A stretch of DNA of 64,000 nt from Prochlorococcus marinus XMU1406 (GTDB lineage: Bacteria; Cyanobacteriota; Cyanobacteriia; PCC-6307; Cyanobiaceae), in the NCBI RefSeq assembly GCF_017696055.1, contig NZ_JAAORG010000001.1, positions 682,001-746,000 of the forward strand, in the 5' to 3' direction. Below are positions 46,814 through 53,822 of this stretch, in pieces (position 1 is the first letter of the stretch; each line of letters begins with the position of its first letter). The notes beneath the pieces are model-generated. The model saw nothing but the letters and a program-made list of their open reading frames with translations. It was not told where the DNA came from and did not search any database. Made by a program: the position numbers and the translations under genes.

Positions 46814-47401
46814 TTATAGCGGCGATGTTTCAATAAAAGAAGGGGCAACACTGACTGTTTGGGTCCCGAGAGGAGCTATTAATAACTCAGATGATCTTAA
46901 TTTAGAAATTAATCTTGTTGATGTTACTCGTGTAGAACCGATTAATTCGCCAATCCTTTCGTGAGTTAACCTAAAAGGTAACTCACACCATTGACCACAT
47001 CTTCTACCTAGACGATTTACTAGTATTGAAAACAAGGCTTGTAATCGCTGTTCTGCATTCCCTAAGTGTCTAATCCTAAGGAGCTGCAAAGTCCATTCAT
47101 TTACTGCATCGAAACCCATATTCTCATCAATATTTACATTGCTGTGAAACGACAAATCTGTTAGTGCTTCAACGCAGACACCTTCGCTACATAAAAGGTC
47201 TGTTCTTAATTGATCCCCTGATTGTAAAAATGCGAGTGTCATTCCTTCAGTTTCTTCACAAGGACAATAAACTCTTGCAATTCCACTTTCAACTTCTAGG
47301 CAAGTCCCTTTTGGTCTCGATGAAGGATCTATTAATACGGATTGTCCAGTTATTATCCTTACTAATTTTGACGGAGATTCTCCATAACTATGGAAATTCA
47401 T
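46814..47401 (-). CDS. Crp/Fnr-family transcriptional regulator, cysteine rich
   Basis: The 195-residue protein starts at ATG 47401 (MNFHSYGE); upstream in-frame codons would run through a near-consensus Fur box and the promoter. The N-terminal part is a reduced cAMP-type beta-roll. The C-terminal winged helix has PFRLTHERIGELIGSTRVTSTRLISKL. Seven cysteines (GTC, YCPC, LLCSEGVC, RRCGQWC) are unusual for the family and could bind an Fe-S cluster or metal. It is not NtcA: it lacks the NtcA length and the 2-oxoglutarate pocket motifs. It probably regulates iron-linked genes. Confidence 0.85.
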   Translation of the reverse strand: MNFHSYGESPSKLVRIITGQSVLIDPSSRPKGTCLEVESGIARVYCPCEETEGMTLAFLQSGDQLRTDLLCSEGVCVEALTDLSFHSNVNIDENMGFDAVNEWTLQLLRIRHLGNAEQRLQALFSILVNRLGRRCGQWCELPFRLTHERIGELIGSTRVTSTRLISKLRSSELLIAPLGTQTVSVAPSFIETSPL

Positions 47402-47413
47402 TAATTTAAATAT

Positions 47414-47432
47414 GATAATGAGAATTATTATC
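47414..47432 (-). promoter_or_regulatory. Near-consensus Fur box
   Basis: GATAATGAGAATTATTATC matches the 19-bp Fur consensus at 17 positions. It lies directly downstream of the putative -10 element, across the expected transcription start of the regulator gene, a typical position for repression by iron-loaded Fur. Confidence 0.8.
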
Positions 47433-47458
47433 AATTATGCACTATAAATTGACTTATT

Positions 47459-47477
47459 GCAATAGATTCTCATTATC
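47459..47477 (-). promoter_or_regulatory. Second Fur-like box over the -35 element
   Basis: GCAATAGATTCTCATTATC matches the Fur consensus at 13 of 19 positions with a complete TCATTATC half. It overlaps the putative -35 element TTGCAA and is 45 bp from the first box (start to start), so cooperative binding is possible. Confidence 0.5.
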
Positions 47478-47554
47478 AACATGTTTCTGAAGTTTTTCTT
47501 TACATAGTATTTAGCAATATAATTTAGATAGAATTGCTAAAAATTTTATTTTAG

Positions 47555-47743
47555 ATGAGCGTAAATAGAGTTTGTTTTAATTGTGGAAGTTCATCGTTTG
47601 TCTCAGATCGATCTTTAGGAGGTAAGATTGTCTGCTCTAAATGTGGATCTTCTTCATTTAAAAATAAATCCTCTTCATTTTTAAAAAGCAAAAAGTTTAT
47701 TTTTCTCGCTATTGCCATAGCTATTTTTATAATTGTTATTTAG
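47555..47743 (+). CDS. Small zinc-ribbon membrane protein
   Basis: The 62-residue protein has two CXXC knuckles, CFNCGSSS (residues 7-14) and CSKCGSSS (residues 27-34), forming a zinc ribbon. A C-terminal membrane helix follows (residues 47-62, KFIFLAIAIAIFIIVI). It is divergent from the Fur-controlled Crp-type regulator and convergent (8-bp overlap) with an ABC ATPase. Its function is unknown; metal sensing at the membrane is only a guess. Confidence 0.75.
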   Translation: MSVNRVCFNCGSSSFVSDRSLGGKIVCSKCGSSSFKNKSSSFLKSKKFIFLAIAIAIFIIVI

Positions 47744-48524
47744 GTAATCTGTTTATATTCCAAAGTCCATTATTTTTAGTCACCTCTACATCAATACCGT
47801 ATAACTTATTAAGATTCTCACTATTTATAACCTTATTTTGATGACCTTCAGCGATTATCTTGCCATCTTTTAGCATTATGACACGATCATATATTCTTGT
47901 AATCATAGAAATATCATGAGTTACGCAAAGAATTCTGGTATTTAATTTTGATAATTCATTAATCTTATCAACTACAAAAAACTTTGATTTATAATCTAGA
48001 TTTGCTATTGGTTCATCTAGAATTAAGATTTCCGGTTTTTTGATTAAAGCCCTTGCAATGATAGAAATTTGTTTTTCTCCATCGGATAAATAGGCAAAAT
48101 TCTTTTTAGATAAATTAGATATATTCATTTTTTTCATGATTTTTTCCACCTTATTTGAATCTTTTTCAGATTTATTTTGTACGTAACAATATCTTCCATA
48201 TAGTCCACTTAAAATTAAATCAAAAACTTGTAAATTTGGATTTATTCTATTTTTTATATCATTATTTACAGTACTTATTTTTTTTCTTAGTTCCCATATA
48301 TTTATAAGTTCTTTGTCAAATATCTTCAGTTTCGATTCATTAGCTACTACTGGGTATAAGTTTCTATTAATTATTTCAATTAGAGATGATTTACCTGAAC
48401 CATTTGGTCCAATTAATATTACATTTTCTGAATAAGAAATCTTTAAATTTAAATCTTTAATTACTCTGAAGCCATTCCTAAAACAATTTATATTTTTTGC
48501 GTCAAACCAAAATTTATTAAACAC
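47736..48524 (-). CDS. ABC transporter ATP-binding protein (ModF/YlmA-like), orphan
   Basis: The 262-residue ATPase has Walker A GPNGSGKSS, a degenerate signature LSDGEKQ (in AYLSDGEKQISIIARAL), Walker B ILILDEPIANLD and switch His (VTHD). It most resembles stand-alone or siderophore-type ATPases. It starts at GTG 48524, whose G is also the last base of a TAG stop of the upstream 33-residue frame, implying translational coupling. No classical permease is nearby. Confidence 0.8.
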   Translation of the reverse strand: MFNKFWFDAKNINCFRNGFRVIKDLNLKISYSENVILIGPNGSGKSSLIEIINRNLYPVVANESKLKIFDKELINIWELRKKISTVNNDIKNRINPNLQVFDLILSGLYGRYCYVQNKSEKDSNKVEKIMKKMNISNLSKKNFAYLSDGEKQISIIARALIKKPEILILDEPIANLDYKSKFFVVDKINELSKLNTRILCVTHDISMITRIYDRVIMLKDGKIIAEGHQNKVINSENLNKLYGIDVEVTKNNGLWNINRLPK

Positions 48525-48625
48525 TAAAACTTATTACTCCAAAATATAATCAATTGAATCGAGCTTAAAATAAATATAAAGAGATAAAGCCAATTCAACC
48601 ATGAAGGTCTATCTACTTTCTTCAT
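48524..48625 (-). CDS. 33-residue membrane peptide, or detached C-terminus of the Rieske protein
   Basis: This frame starts MKKVDRPSW, has a membrane helix (about residues 10-29, LNWLYLFIFILSSIELIIFW) and ends in TAG, sharing one base with the ABC gene's GTG. It is in the same frame as the upstream Rieske gene, separated only by TAA and one Ser codon. There is no ribosome-binding signal. It may be the real C-terminus interrupted by a nonsense codon, a separately translated small protein, or a readthrough product. Confidence 0.5.
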   Translation of the reverse strand: MKKVDRPSWLNWLYLFIFILSSIQLIIFWSNKF

Positions 48626-48627
48626 GG
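48599..48627 (-). repeat. Inverted repeat directly after the Rieske stop codon
   Basis: CCATGAAG (48620-48627 read on the minus strand) pairs with CTTCATGG (48599-48606) across a 13-base loop, two bases after the Rieske stop codon. The first arm contains the ATG of the 33-residue frame. There is no T-run, so it is not a typical terminator. It could mask the ATG or affect stop-codon readthrough. Confidence 0.55.
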
Positions 48628-48628
48628 A

Positions 48629-49951
48629 TTATATTATTAACATAAAAAATATAAGCGGAGCAGCAAATCTTACAAATGTTTTTCTAATAATATCTATATT
48701 ATTTGCAATTTCTAACTTCTTTATTTCAGGAGGGTATTTCAATATAACTTTGTCATATACATCAAGATTTTGGGTGTTGTTAATATTGTTCCATGGTTCA
48801 TCTTTATCTTCAGACTTCTTGTACCACTTCCAAAAATAATTTATTATCCTATCTTCTCCCAATAATTTTATTTCATCCTTACTTATATATCCCATATCGT
48901 GATTATATGTTTGTGTTTTTAAAATCATATAATCCTCATCGAATATCTTATAAAAAATCTTTCTTTGAGTCTCTTTAAATAATAAGAGGTTATTAAGTAG
49001 TTTATTTTGTAGAAATTTCCTGTAGTGTCTTACTATCACTCTTGCTTTGTTATTTCCTAGAGGGATATGATCTAAAACTTGTAAATATCTTGATGAGGAA
49101 GGATCGCCTTTGTAAATTAATATCCTTCCTGGAGGTATGTACTTTATCCGAATAAATTCTTTTGTAGGGTCATTCTTGTAATAATAAATACTTTCAATGT
49201 ATGAGGGATTAATATTAATTTTCTGGTTAAAACTAACTAATACGTTTTTATTCACATCTTTATCTGGGATTGTATCGCCATGAACCCAAAAGATATGAAG
49301 GATATCTAGGTGATTTTCAATAATCCTTGACCAATCACATTTGAAGTCGACTAATACCTCCTCAAAGACATAATCCTTATGTGAAAAACCATTTTCATAT
49401 AATTCGTAGTTACTTATAGGTGTATCTTCACTTATGTTATTTAAATCAGTCTCAGATTTTTTAGAAAATTGTACAAAAATATATCCATTTTTTTCTGAAG
49501 TTTTGTATTGAGATAAATGAATTCTTTTGGCGTAGTTATCGTAGTTATTATCAACTATATGGCGACAAGTTATTCTGTCGAGATTTTGGCAACTTCCTCC
49601 AGATGAAAACTTAGCTCCATGATATGGGCACGTTATTATTCCATCTGATAATGTCCCTCCAAAAAAGGAGGCCCCTCTATGTGGACAGATATTTTTAATG
49701 CACCTAACGTTTTTATTTTCATCTCTATAAAGAACAAGAGGCTCATCATAGAGTGAAAAATAATATAGCTTATTTTTTTTTAGTTCTTTAGAGGGACAAA
49801 TTGCATACCAACCAAATAAACCTATATTTAAATCTTTTTGAGTTTCTCTAATATCAAACGAGTCAATTTTTACTACCGTTCCTTTTTTAAATGGCTTAAG
49901 AACGGTATTAAAGTCTTTTGATTTAAAAAAATTAATTTGTCTGTTTTCCAT
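48629..49951 (-). CDS. Rieske [2Fe-2S] oxygenase, pheophorbide a oxygenase (PaO/Lls1) type
   Basis: The 440-residue protein has the Rieske motif CPHRGASFFGG...CPYHGAKFSSGG (C-X-H, then C-X2-H), near residue 90-120. The mononuclear iron site is NHLDILHIFWVHGDT. A hydrophobic C-terminus (FAAPLIFFMLII) ends at TAA. Relatives open the chlorophyll ring in plants or act on chlorophyll and carotenoid-like substrates; here the substrate is unknown. The frame continues beyond the stop into a second membrane helix (see the 33-residue feature). The ABC ATPase lies downstream. Confidence 0.85.
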   Translation of the reverse strand: MENRQINFFKSKDFNTVLKPFKKGTVVKIDSFDIRETQKDLNIGLFGWYAICPSKELKKNKLYYFSLYDEPLVLYRDENKNVRCIKNICPHRGASFFGGTLSDGIITCPYHGAKFSSGGSCQNLDRITCRHIVDNNYDNYAKRIHLSQYKTSEKNGYIFVQFSKKSETDLNNISEDTPISNYELYENGFSHKDYVFEEVLVDFKCDWSRIIENHLDILHIFWVHGDTIPDKDVNKNVLVSFNQKININPSYIESIYYYKNDPTKEFIRIKYIPPGRILIYKGDPSSSRYLQVLDHIPLGNNKARVIVRHYRKFLQNKLLNNLLLFKETQRKIFYKIFDEDYMILKTQTYNHDMGYISKDEIKLLGEDRIINYFWKWYKKSEDKDEPWNNINNTQNLDVYDKVILKYPPEIKKLEIANNIDIIRKTFVRFAAPLIFFMLII

Positions 49952-50109
49952 AAATTAATTTCTTTTTTTAAATGACTGTTTATCTTTCGGAACTATAACC
50001 CAAGTAAATAATCAATTTCTTATAAAAAGAAAATTCTCTATTATTTGTAGCAATAATTATGTAGTTATCCAAAAATATTGAGTCTCTATCGTATCAATGT
50101 ATATTTATT

Positions 50110-50304
50110 TCATGTTTTTTGTATCTTTTGTGATTCTTTCAAATTTTTTATGTAATCAATAGCATCATCAATATTTTTGTGGAAATTACATTGACCTAAA
50201 TAACAACCTATAAATCTTAAAAATTTTCTCTTGCCACCACTAATTTCATATCTATGTATTGTTCCGCCATCTATAGGAGCATAAATAAGTTCTGGTAGTG
50301 CCAT
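50110..50304 (-). CDS. Small hypothetical protein
   Basis: The 64-residue protein has a beta-rich start (LPELIYAPIDGGTIHRYEI) and a helical end (IDDAIDYIKNLKESQKIQK), with two cysteines (GCYLGQC). The sequence resembles small conserved picocyanobacterial proteins, but no function is known. It is 158 bp downstream of the Rieske gene's start region. Confidence 0.65.
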   Translation of the reverse strand: MALPELIYAPIDGGTIHRYEISGGKRKFLRFIGCYLGQCNFHKNIDDAIDYIKNLKESQKIQKT

Positions 50305-50656
50305 ATTAATTTTGTATTTAATACTTAGTTAAACAATAATTCATGTTTAAATACATTTCCATAGCTCAAAACATATATTTAATAATTAATTTACTTATTT
50401 TTGGATAATTATTTATTGAATACCCATATATTATTTGTTATCTATTAATTATTGATATAAATTTTTTATTATGCCAAAAGCAATTAGGCGTTTTTTAAAA
50501 AAATTACCAAAAAAAATTCAAACTATAAAATACTCATTTAGAGAGTTTTTATCATCCAAAATATGAAATAGCTGTTGTGGTTAATAAATTTTTAATAAAA
50601 CATAGTCAGGAGAGTTGAATTTTAAACTATATTGAATTTGCAATTTTTGAAAAATT
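50305..50656. other. AT-rich gap with one very short frame
   Basis: I see no RNA gene or large frame here. A 31-codon frame (50471-50566) is described separately. An SD-like CAGGAGAG at about 50610 is followed by TTG but that frame stops after six codons. Confidence 0.5.
50471..50566 (+). CDS. Possible 31-residue basic peptide
   Basis: An ATG opens a frame of lysine- and arginine-rich residues (MPKAIRRFLKKLPKKIQ) ending in TGA. There is no clear ribosome-binding site, and the bias to AAA makes such frames likely by chance. I list it as uncertain. Confidence 0.25.
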   Translation: MPKAIRRFLKKLPKKIQTIKYSFREFLSSKI

Positions 50657-50998
50657 ATGATCAAAAGGGTTTTTGCGATATTCACTTTAACTTTGCTTTT
50701 TCTATTTAGTAGTCCAGTTTACTCATTAGATACTTCTTCTAAAACTCTTGAAAAGTATACTAAAAAGATTTCTAACAAATTCACTAGAACTTACTGCAAC
50801 ACTTCCAAATTCGGTATTTCTTATGAAGGAGCTTTGGCATTTGCTATTGGAGAAACTAATAAGGAATTTAAAAATAATAAACTCAATAAGTTGATAGATT
50901 ATTCTCATCTAAAAAATTCAATAGTTAATGATTTAGAAAATAATTGCCAGTTTTATGATTTCGATATTAGTAATTTAGAAAATTTAAAATTCAACTAG
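50657..50998 (+). CDS. Exported protein of unknown function
   Basis: The 113-residue protein has a signal peptide (residues 1-23, VFAIFTLTLLFLFSSPVYS). Its mature part resembles a recurrent picocyanobacterial lumenal/periplasmic family: KKISNKFTRTYCNTSKFGISYEGALAFAIGETNKEF and a second cysteine near the C-terminus, possibly disulfide linked. No function is known. Confidence 0.75.
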   Translation: MIKRVFAIFTLTLLFLFSSPVYSLDTSSKTLEKYTKKISNKFTRTYCNTSKFGISYEGALAFAIGETNKEFKNNKLNKLIDYSHLKNSIVNDLENNCQFYDFDISNLENLKFN

Positions 50999-51019
50999 AA
51001 AAATGTAAATTTTAAAGGC

Positions 51020-51202
51020 TTATTTTTTACCTATCCAATCATTGGGTTTCTCCATCATCCATTCGAAAACTCCCTTTGCATCAAGGTTTCTAGATGCATA
51101 AACAAATAAAATTGGAAATATTAAAATTACTGCGCCAATAACTACTAACTCTATTTTACCAATCCCCATCTCTGTTACTGTTAAGGCAAAATAATTATTC
51201 AT
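51020..51202 (-). CDS. Small membrane protein of unknown function
   Basis: The protein has 60 residues from the first ATG, or 49 from the internal MGIGKIEL. It contains one membrane helix (IELVVIGAVILIFPILFVYAS) and a short soluble tail (EWMMEKPNDWIGKK). It is convergent with the preceding exported protein, and I do not recognise it. Its size and single helix would suit a subunit or assembly factor of a thylakoid complex, but this is a guess. Confidence 0.65.
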   Translation of the reverse strand: MNNYFALTVTEMGIGKIELVVIGAVILIFPILFVYASRNLDAKGVFEWMMEKPNDWIGKK

Positions 51203-51368
51203 TATCTGTATTGAATTAAAAATTTATATCTACATAATTTACAAAAAATTTTAATTCTTTCACTTCTTTATAAAAAATCTTAATTATTTATAGTGAAATA
51301 TATTTGTATAAAGTACCTATTTTATTGATTCAGAGTTTTTAATAATTTATATAATATAATTCTGTTTG

Positions 51369-51518
51369 ATGGTTATGAATCATGAAATTATTATTTTCAC
51401 ACCTATTTTTGCATTATTGATTGGATTTATAGTTTTTACAATTTTAAAAAAAAGAAAAAGATCAGCTAAAAGTATTTATAAATTAATAGATGATTTAGAA
51501 AAAAAATACATATATTAA
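51369..51518 (+). CDS. 49-residue membrane peptide
   Basis: A short frame with a membrane helix (IIIFTPIFALLIGFIVFTIL) followed by a basic stop-transfer stretch KKRKR and a helical tail. The positive-inside layout is typical of a real membrane protein, although the frame is short. No family is recognised. Confidence 0.5.
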   Translation: MVMNHEIIIFTPIFALLIGFIVFTILKKRKRSAKSIYKLIDDLEKKYIY

Positions 51519-51537
51519 TCTTTTTTAGGAGAAAAAT

Positions 51538-51834
51538 TTAATCAAACTCTATACCTACTTCTTCTTTTAAATCTCTCTCCAAATCTGGAAGATGAGGTTC
51601 AACCCAATGATCTTTGTTATCAATGCCAGCTGCATTTACATAATTCATGATGTGTTTATCCACTTGCTTGTAAAGATCATGCAAATTTAAATCCATACGT
51701 ATATCATGTGCAATTTCAGAGACTTGTTGTTCTGTTAGACAATGATCTGGATGAAGTAAATCACAACATGGAATTCTCTTCTCAATCAATTCATTTAGAT
51801 TGATTTTTATTTCGTAATCTTGATGGACAGTCAT
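51538..51834 (-). CDS. Conserved hypothetical protein
   Basis: The 98-residue acidic protein has a His/Cys cluster IPCCDLLHPDHCLTEQQ (about residues 21-37) that could bind metal. Helices follow (EIAHDIRMDLNLHDLYKQVDKHIMNYV) and the acidic DLERDLKEEVGIEFD tail. It starts at ATG 51834 and is divergent from the stretch leading to the RHH gene. No function is known. Confidence 0.7.
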   Translation of the reverse strand: MTVHQDYEIKINLNELIEKRIPCCDLLHPDHCLTEQQVSEIAHDIRMDLNLHDLYKQVDKHIMNYVNAAGIDNKDHWVEPHLPDLERDLKEEVGIEFD

Positions 51835-51927
51835 TTAATTTATAGCTTTTATATTATTCTAATTATGTTTAAGGTTTTGTATATCTTTAGTCAAGAAACA
51901 AAGTTCTTTAATGCATATACAGTAATT

Positions 51928-52083
51928 TTAAATAAATAGATCTTCTAAATCTTTATACAAATCATCATTCTCTTTTTCGTTTTCTAGATGGTCATGGTGA
52001 TCTACTGAGAGTTCTTTTTTTGAGGTGTAGAAAAGATATCCAAGGGCTCCTAAAAGTAATGTTGTTGGTAAAATCATTAGCAT
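51928..52083 (-). CDS. 51-residue membrane-anchored peptide
   Basis: A frame of 51 residues has an N-terminal membrane helix (ILPTTLLLGALGYLFYTS) and a His/Asp/Glu-rich tail (VDHHDHLENEKENDD). The HHDHL stretch could bind metal. The start, ATG 52083, is set by the frame. A good amphipathic layout supports it being real. Confidence 0.5.
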   Translation of the reverse strand: MLMILPTTLLLGALGYLFYTSKKELSVDHHDHLENEKENDDLYKDLEDLFI

Positions 52084-52110
52084 TTAATTGACTTATAATG
52101 AATATAGTGC

Positions 52111-52133
52111 AACACTTATTACAGTCAAGTGCT
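52111..52133. promoter_or_regulatory. Putative operator upstream of the RHH gene
   Basis: AACACTT, a 9-base spacer, then AAGTGCT form an imperfect inverted repeat 20 bp upstream of the RHH gene's ATG. The same core (CACTT/AAGTG) recurs at the gene's 3' end. This is a plausible autoregulatory operator. Confidence 0.5.
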
Positions 52134-52153
52134 GAACTTTAATTAATCTTTAA

Positions 52154-52552
52154 ATGCCTACCAAGAAAAAAAGAGTTGGTTTTATTCCTAGAGAAGATGT
52201 TATGAGAATAATTGACAAGTTGAGCATAGAGAACAATTTAAGTAATTCAAAAATAATAAGTATTTTGGTAGAAGAAGCACTTTCTATAAGAGGTATATTT
52301 AATAAAAAAAATGGTAAAGCAGCTCAATCATATCAGCTAAATGAAGATAATCCACAAAACTCATTTGATAATTCTGGTGACTTTTTAGATAAAGCAAAAC
52401 TTTCAATTGATAATAACTTAGGCAAGCATTTTATTCCTAGTAAATCAACACATTTAAATGAGGAGAATCAGGAGTCTTTTGACTTGCAAACTTATAAAAA
52501 GTTTTTATCATTCCTAAAATTTCAGGAAATGATGGATAAATATAACACTTAA
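52154..52552 (+). CDS. Ribbon-helix-helix (CopG/Arc-type) DNA-binding protein
   Basis: The 132-residue protein has an RHH domain in residues 5-45: the strand KRVGFIP, helix REDVMRIIDKLSIENNLS and helix NSKIISILVEEAL, with a hydrophobic core of V/I/L residues. The Asn/Ser-rich middle looks disordered, and a C-terminal helix (TYKKFLSFLKFQEMMDKY) may dimerise. There is no toxin gene directly beside it; an antitoxin role is not supported. Repeated CACTT/AAGTG half-sites flank the gene. Confidence 0.7.
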   Translation: MPTKKKRVGFIPREDVMRIIDKLSIENNLSNSKIISILVEEALSIRGIFNKKNGKAAQSYQLNEDNPQNSFDNSGDFLDKAKLSIDNNLGKHFIPSKSTHLNEENQESFDLQTYKKFLSFLKFQEMMDKYNT

Positions 52553-52576
52553 TAAAGTGTTGCTAAGTGATACACT
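52544..52576. promoter_or_regulatory. CACTT/AAGTG half-site cluster at the 3' end of the RHH gene
   Basis: A perfect inverted repeat AACACTT-AATA-AAGTGTT (52544-52561) spans the stop codon. A further AAGTG (52565-52569) lies exactly 10 bp from the previous one and ACACT (52572-52576) completes the cluster. The spacing of one helical turn suits tandem RHH dimers. The next gene (52679) could be a target. Confidence 0.5.
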
Positions 52577-52678
52577 GTGCGTTAAATTTAATTTGTATTT
52601 ATAGGAGATTCGCATATTAAAGTTATTTTTAGAAATTTCAAAAACTAAATTCAATTAATCTATAAAATATTTATTCCT

Positions 52679-52993
52679 ATGAATTCATCTCTCCCAGTGC
52701 CATCTGTAAATCTACTACCTCCAGACAAGTTATATTGTAATTTTAGTTATTGGAGTTCTTTGTTCTCTCAGGATATGCAAATATTATGGGATAGAGCGCA
52801 TGGAGTACCTTTAGAAAAACTGCCCAAAGGAGTTTCTGATATGATTTTTCCTTATTTATTGCTTGCACTCTCAGACTATAAGACTTCGCAAATAAATAAA
52901 ATGAATGGAGTAGGATTAGATAATCTATTGAGCCTTTGGTTTGATAAGTACTTATTAAATAAAAATGGTTACTTCGAGTTAATTAAAAAATAA
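52679..52993 (+). CDS. Conserved hypothetical protein
   Basis: The 104-residue protein has a proline-rich start (LPVPSVNLLPPDKLYCNFSYW) and helical body (FSQDMQILWDRAHGVPLEKLPKGVSDMIFPYLLLALSDY). There is no signal or membrane helix strong enough to call. It follows the RHH gene by 126 bp and could be its regulatory target. Function is unknown. Confidence 0.65.
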   Translation: MNSSLPVPSVNLLPPDKLYCNFSYWSSLFSQDMQILWDRAHGVPLEKLPKGVSDMIFPYLLLALSDYKTSQINKMNGVGLDNLLSLWFDKYLLNKNGYFELIKK

Positions 52994-53391
52994 TATTTAA
53001 AATTAGCAGTTAATATCAAATTTGATTGCCATAAAAATTTATTACGTTTAAAAAATTTTTAAGTGATTCTTTCCTAATTGTCACATCAATAGTTTTGCTA
53101 TAAATATATTAAAAGGTTTGATGATGAATTCTTTAAATTTCTTTTTAGCAAATATGTGTATTGTCGTTTTGATAATGCAAATCAGGAGAGATATAAAATT
53201 AAGATAATCATGATAATGAAATTTAATTCAAAAACCCTAAGCTTGATATTAAATCTGTTATTTTGCTTGTTTATATTTATTATTTAATTTTTTAGTCTTT
53301 ATTAATTATCAAAAAATTCAAAAGTTAATTTTAGAATTTGGTTGACTTTTTTTGTTAATGCGATGATAATATCAAAAATAATTTTTTAATT
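52994..53391. other. AT-rich gap with two tiny membrane-peptide frames
   Basis: Two short plus-strand frames are visible. One is 28 residues at 53121-53207 (FFLANMCIVVLIM). The other is 25 residues at 53210-53287 (SLILNLLFCLFIFII), preceded 19 bp upstream by AGGAGA. Neither can be confirmed. No RNA gene was recognised. Confidence 0.35.
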
Positions 53392-53565
53392 GTGAATCTT
53401 CTTTCAGATACTTTTGATGATTTTGTTGATGATCTACTTTCATCCGATACTAATTTGTTGAAAGGGGAACTTGATTTTCTGCTTATGCAGCATTTATTTA
53501 ATTCAACAGATTTGAAGTGTATTAATAAAAATGAAATTGAAGATAACGAATCATTAGCTGCTTAA
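53392..53565 (+). CDS. 57-residue acidic hypothetical protein
   Basis: This frame opens with GTG and reads NLLSDTFDDFVDDLLSSDTNLLKGELDFLL. It is amphipathic and acidic, and one cysteine and an Asp/Glu-rich tail (NEIEDNESLAA) follow. The preceding sequence has a purine-poor leader, so the start is uncertain. It has no recognised homologue. Confidence 0.5.
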   Translation: MNLLSDTFDDFVDDLLSSDTNLLKGELDFLLMQHLFNSTDLKCINKNEIEDNESLAA

Positions 53566-53571
53566 TTTCTT

Positions 53572-53682
53572 ATGAAATTTTTTTATGAAAAGTTTTGGGT
53601 TCCAGTTTTTGGTTATATTTTATCAAAATTTGTTTTTTTAATAGAAGGTAAAAAGCAAGTTTCTAAAAATAAAAACAAATAG
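53572..53682 (+). CDS. 36-residue peptide
   Basis: The frame starts six bases after the preceding stop. It has a hydrophobic core (WVPVFGYILSKFVFLI) and a strongly basic tail (KKQVSKNKNK). A membrane-inserted peptide is plausible. Length and low complexity prevent a firm call. Confidence 0.4.
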   Translation: MKFFYEKFWVPVFGYILSKFVFLIEGKKQVSKNKNK

Positions 53683-53822
53683 TTCAATTATTTTTATTTT
53701 TTAAAGTATCTTTAAATACATAATTTCAGTCAATATATTTTGATAACCACAAAAGATGTACTTTAAATTTACGATTATATGCAAGGTTGAGATATAAGAT
53801 AATTGCTTTTAAGCAAATTAAA

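Larger units (their letters stand above)
47402..47554. promoter_or_regulatory. Fur-regulated divergent promoter region
   Basis: The 153-bp gap lies between the Crp-type regulator (minus) and a zinc-ribbon peptide (plus). On the minus strand, TTGCAA (47457-47462), 17 bp, then CATAAT (47434-47439) form a sigma70-type promoter for the regulator. Two Fur boxes bracket it. The divergent gene may share this control. Confidence 0.65.

Noticed and set aside
52154-52993. RHH protein plus following gene as a toxin-antitoxin pair
   Set aside because: The RHH gene and the next gene are separated by 126 bp, not overlapping, and the second protein has no toxin-like motif.
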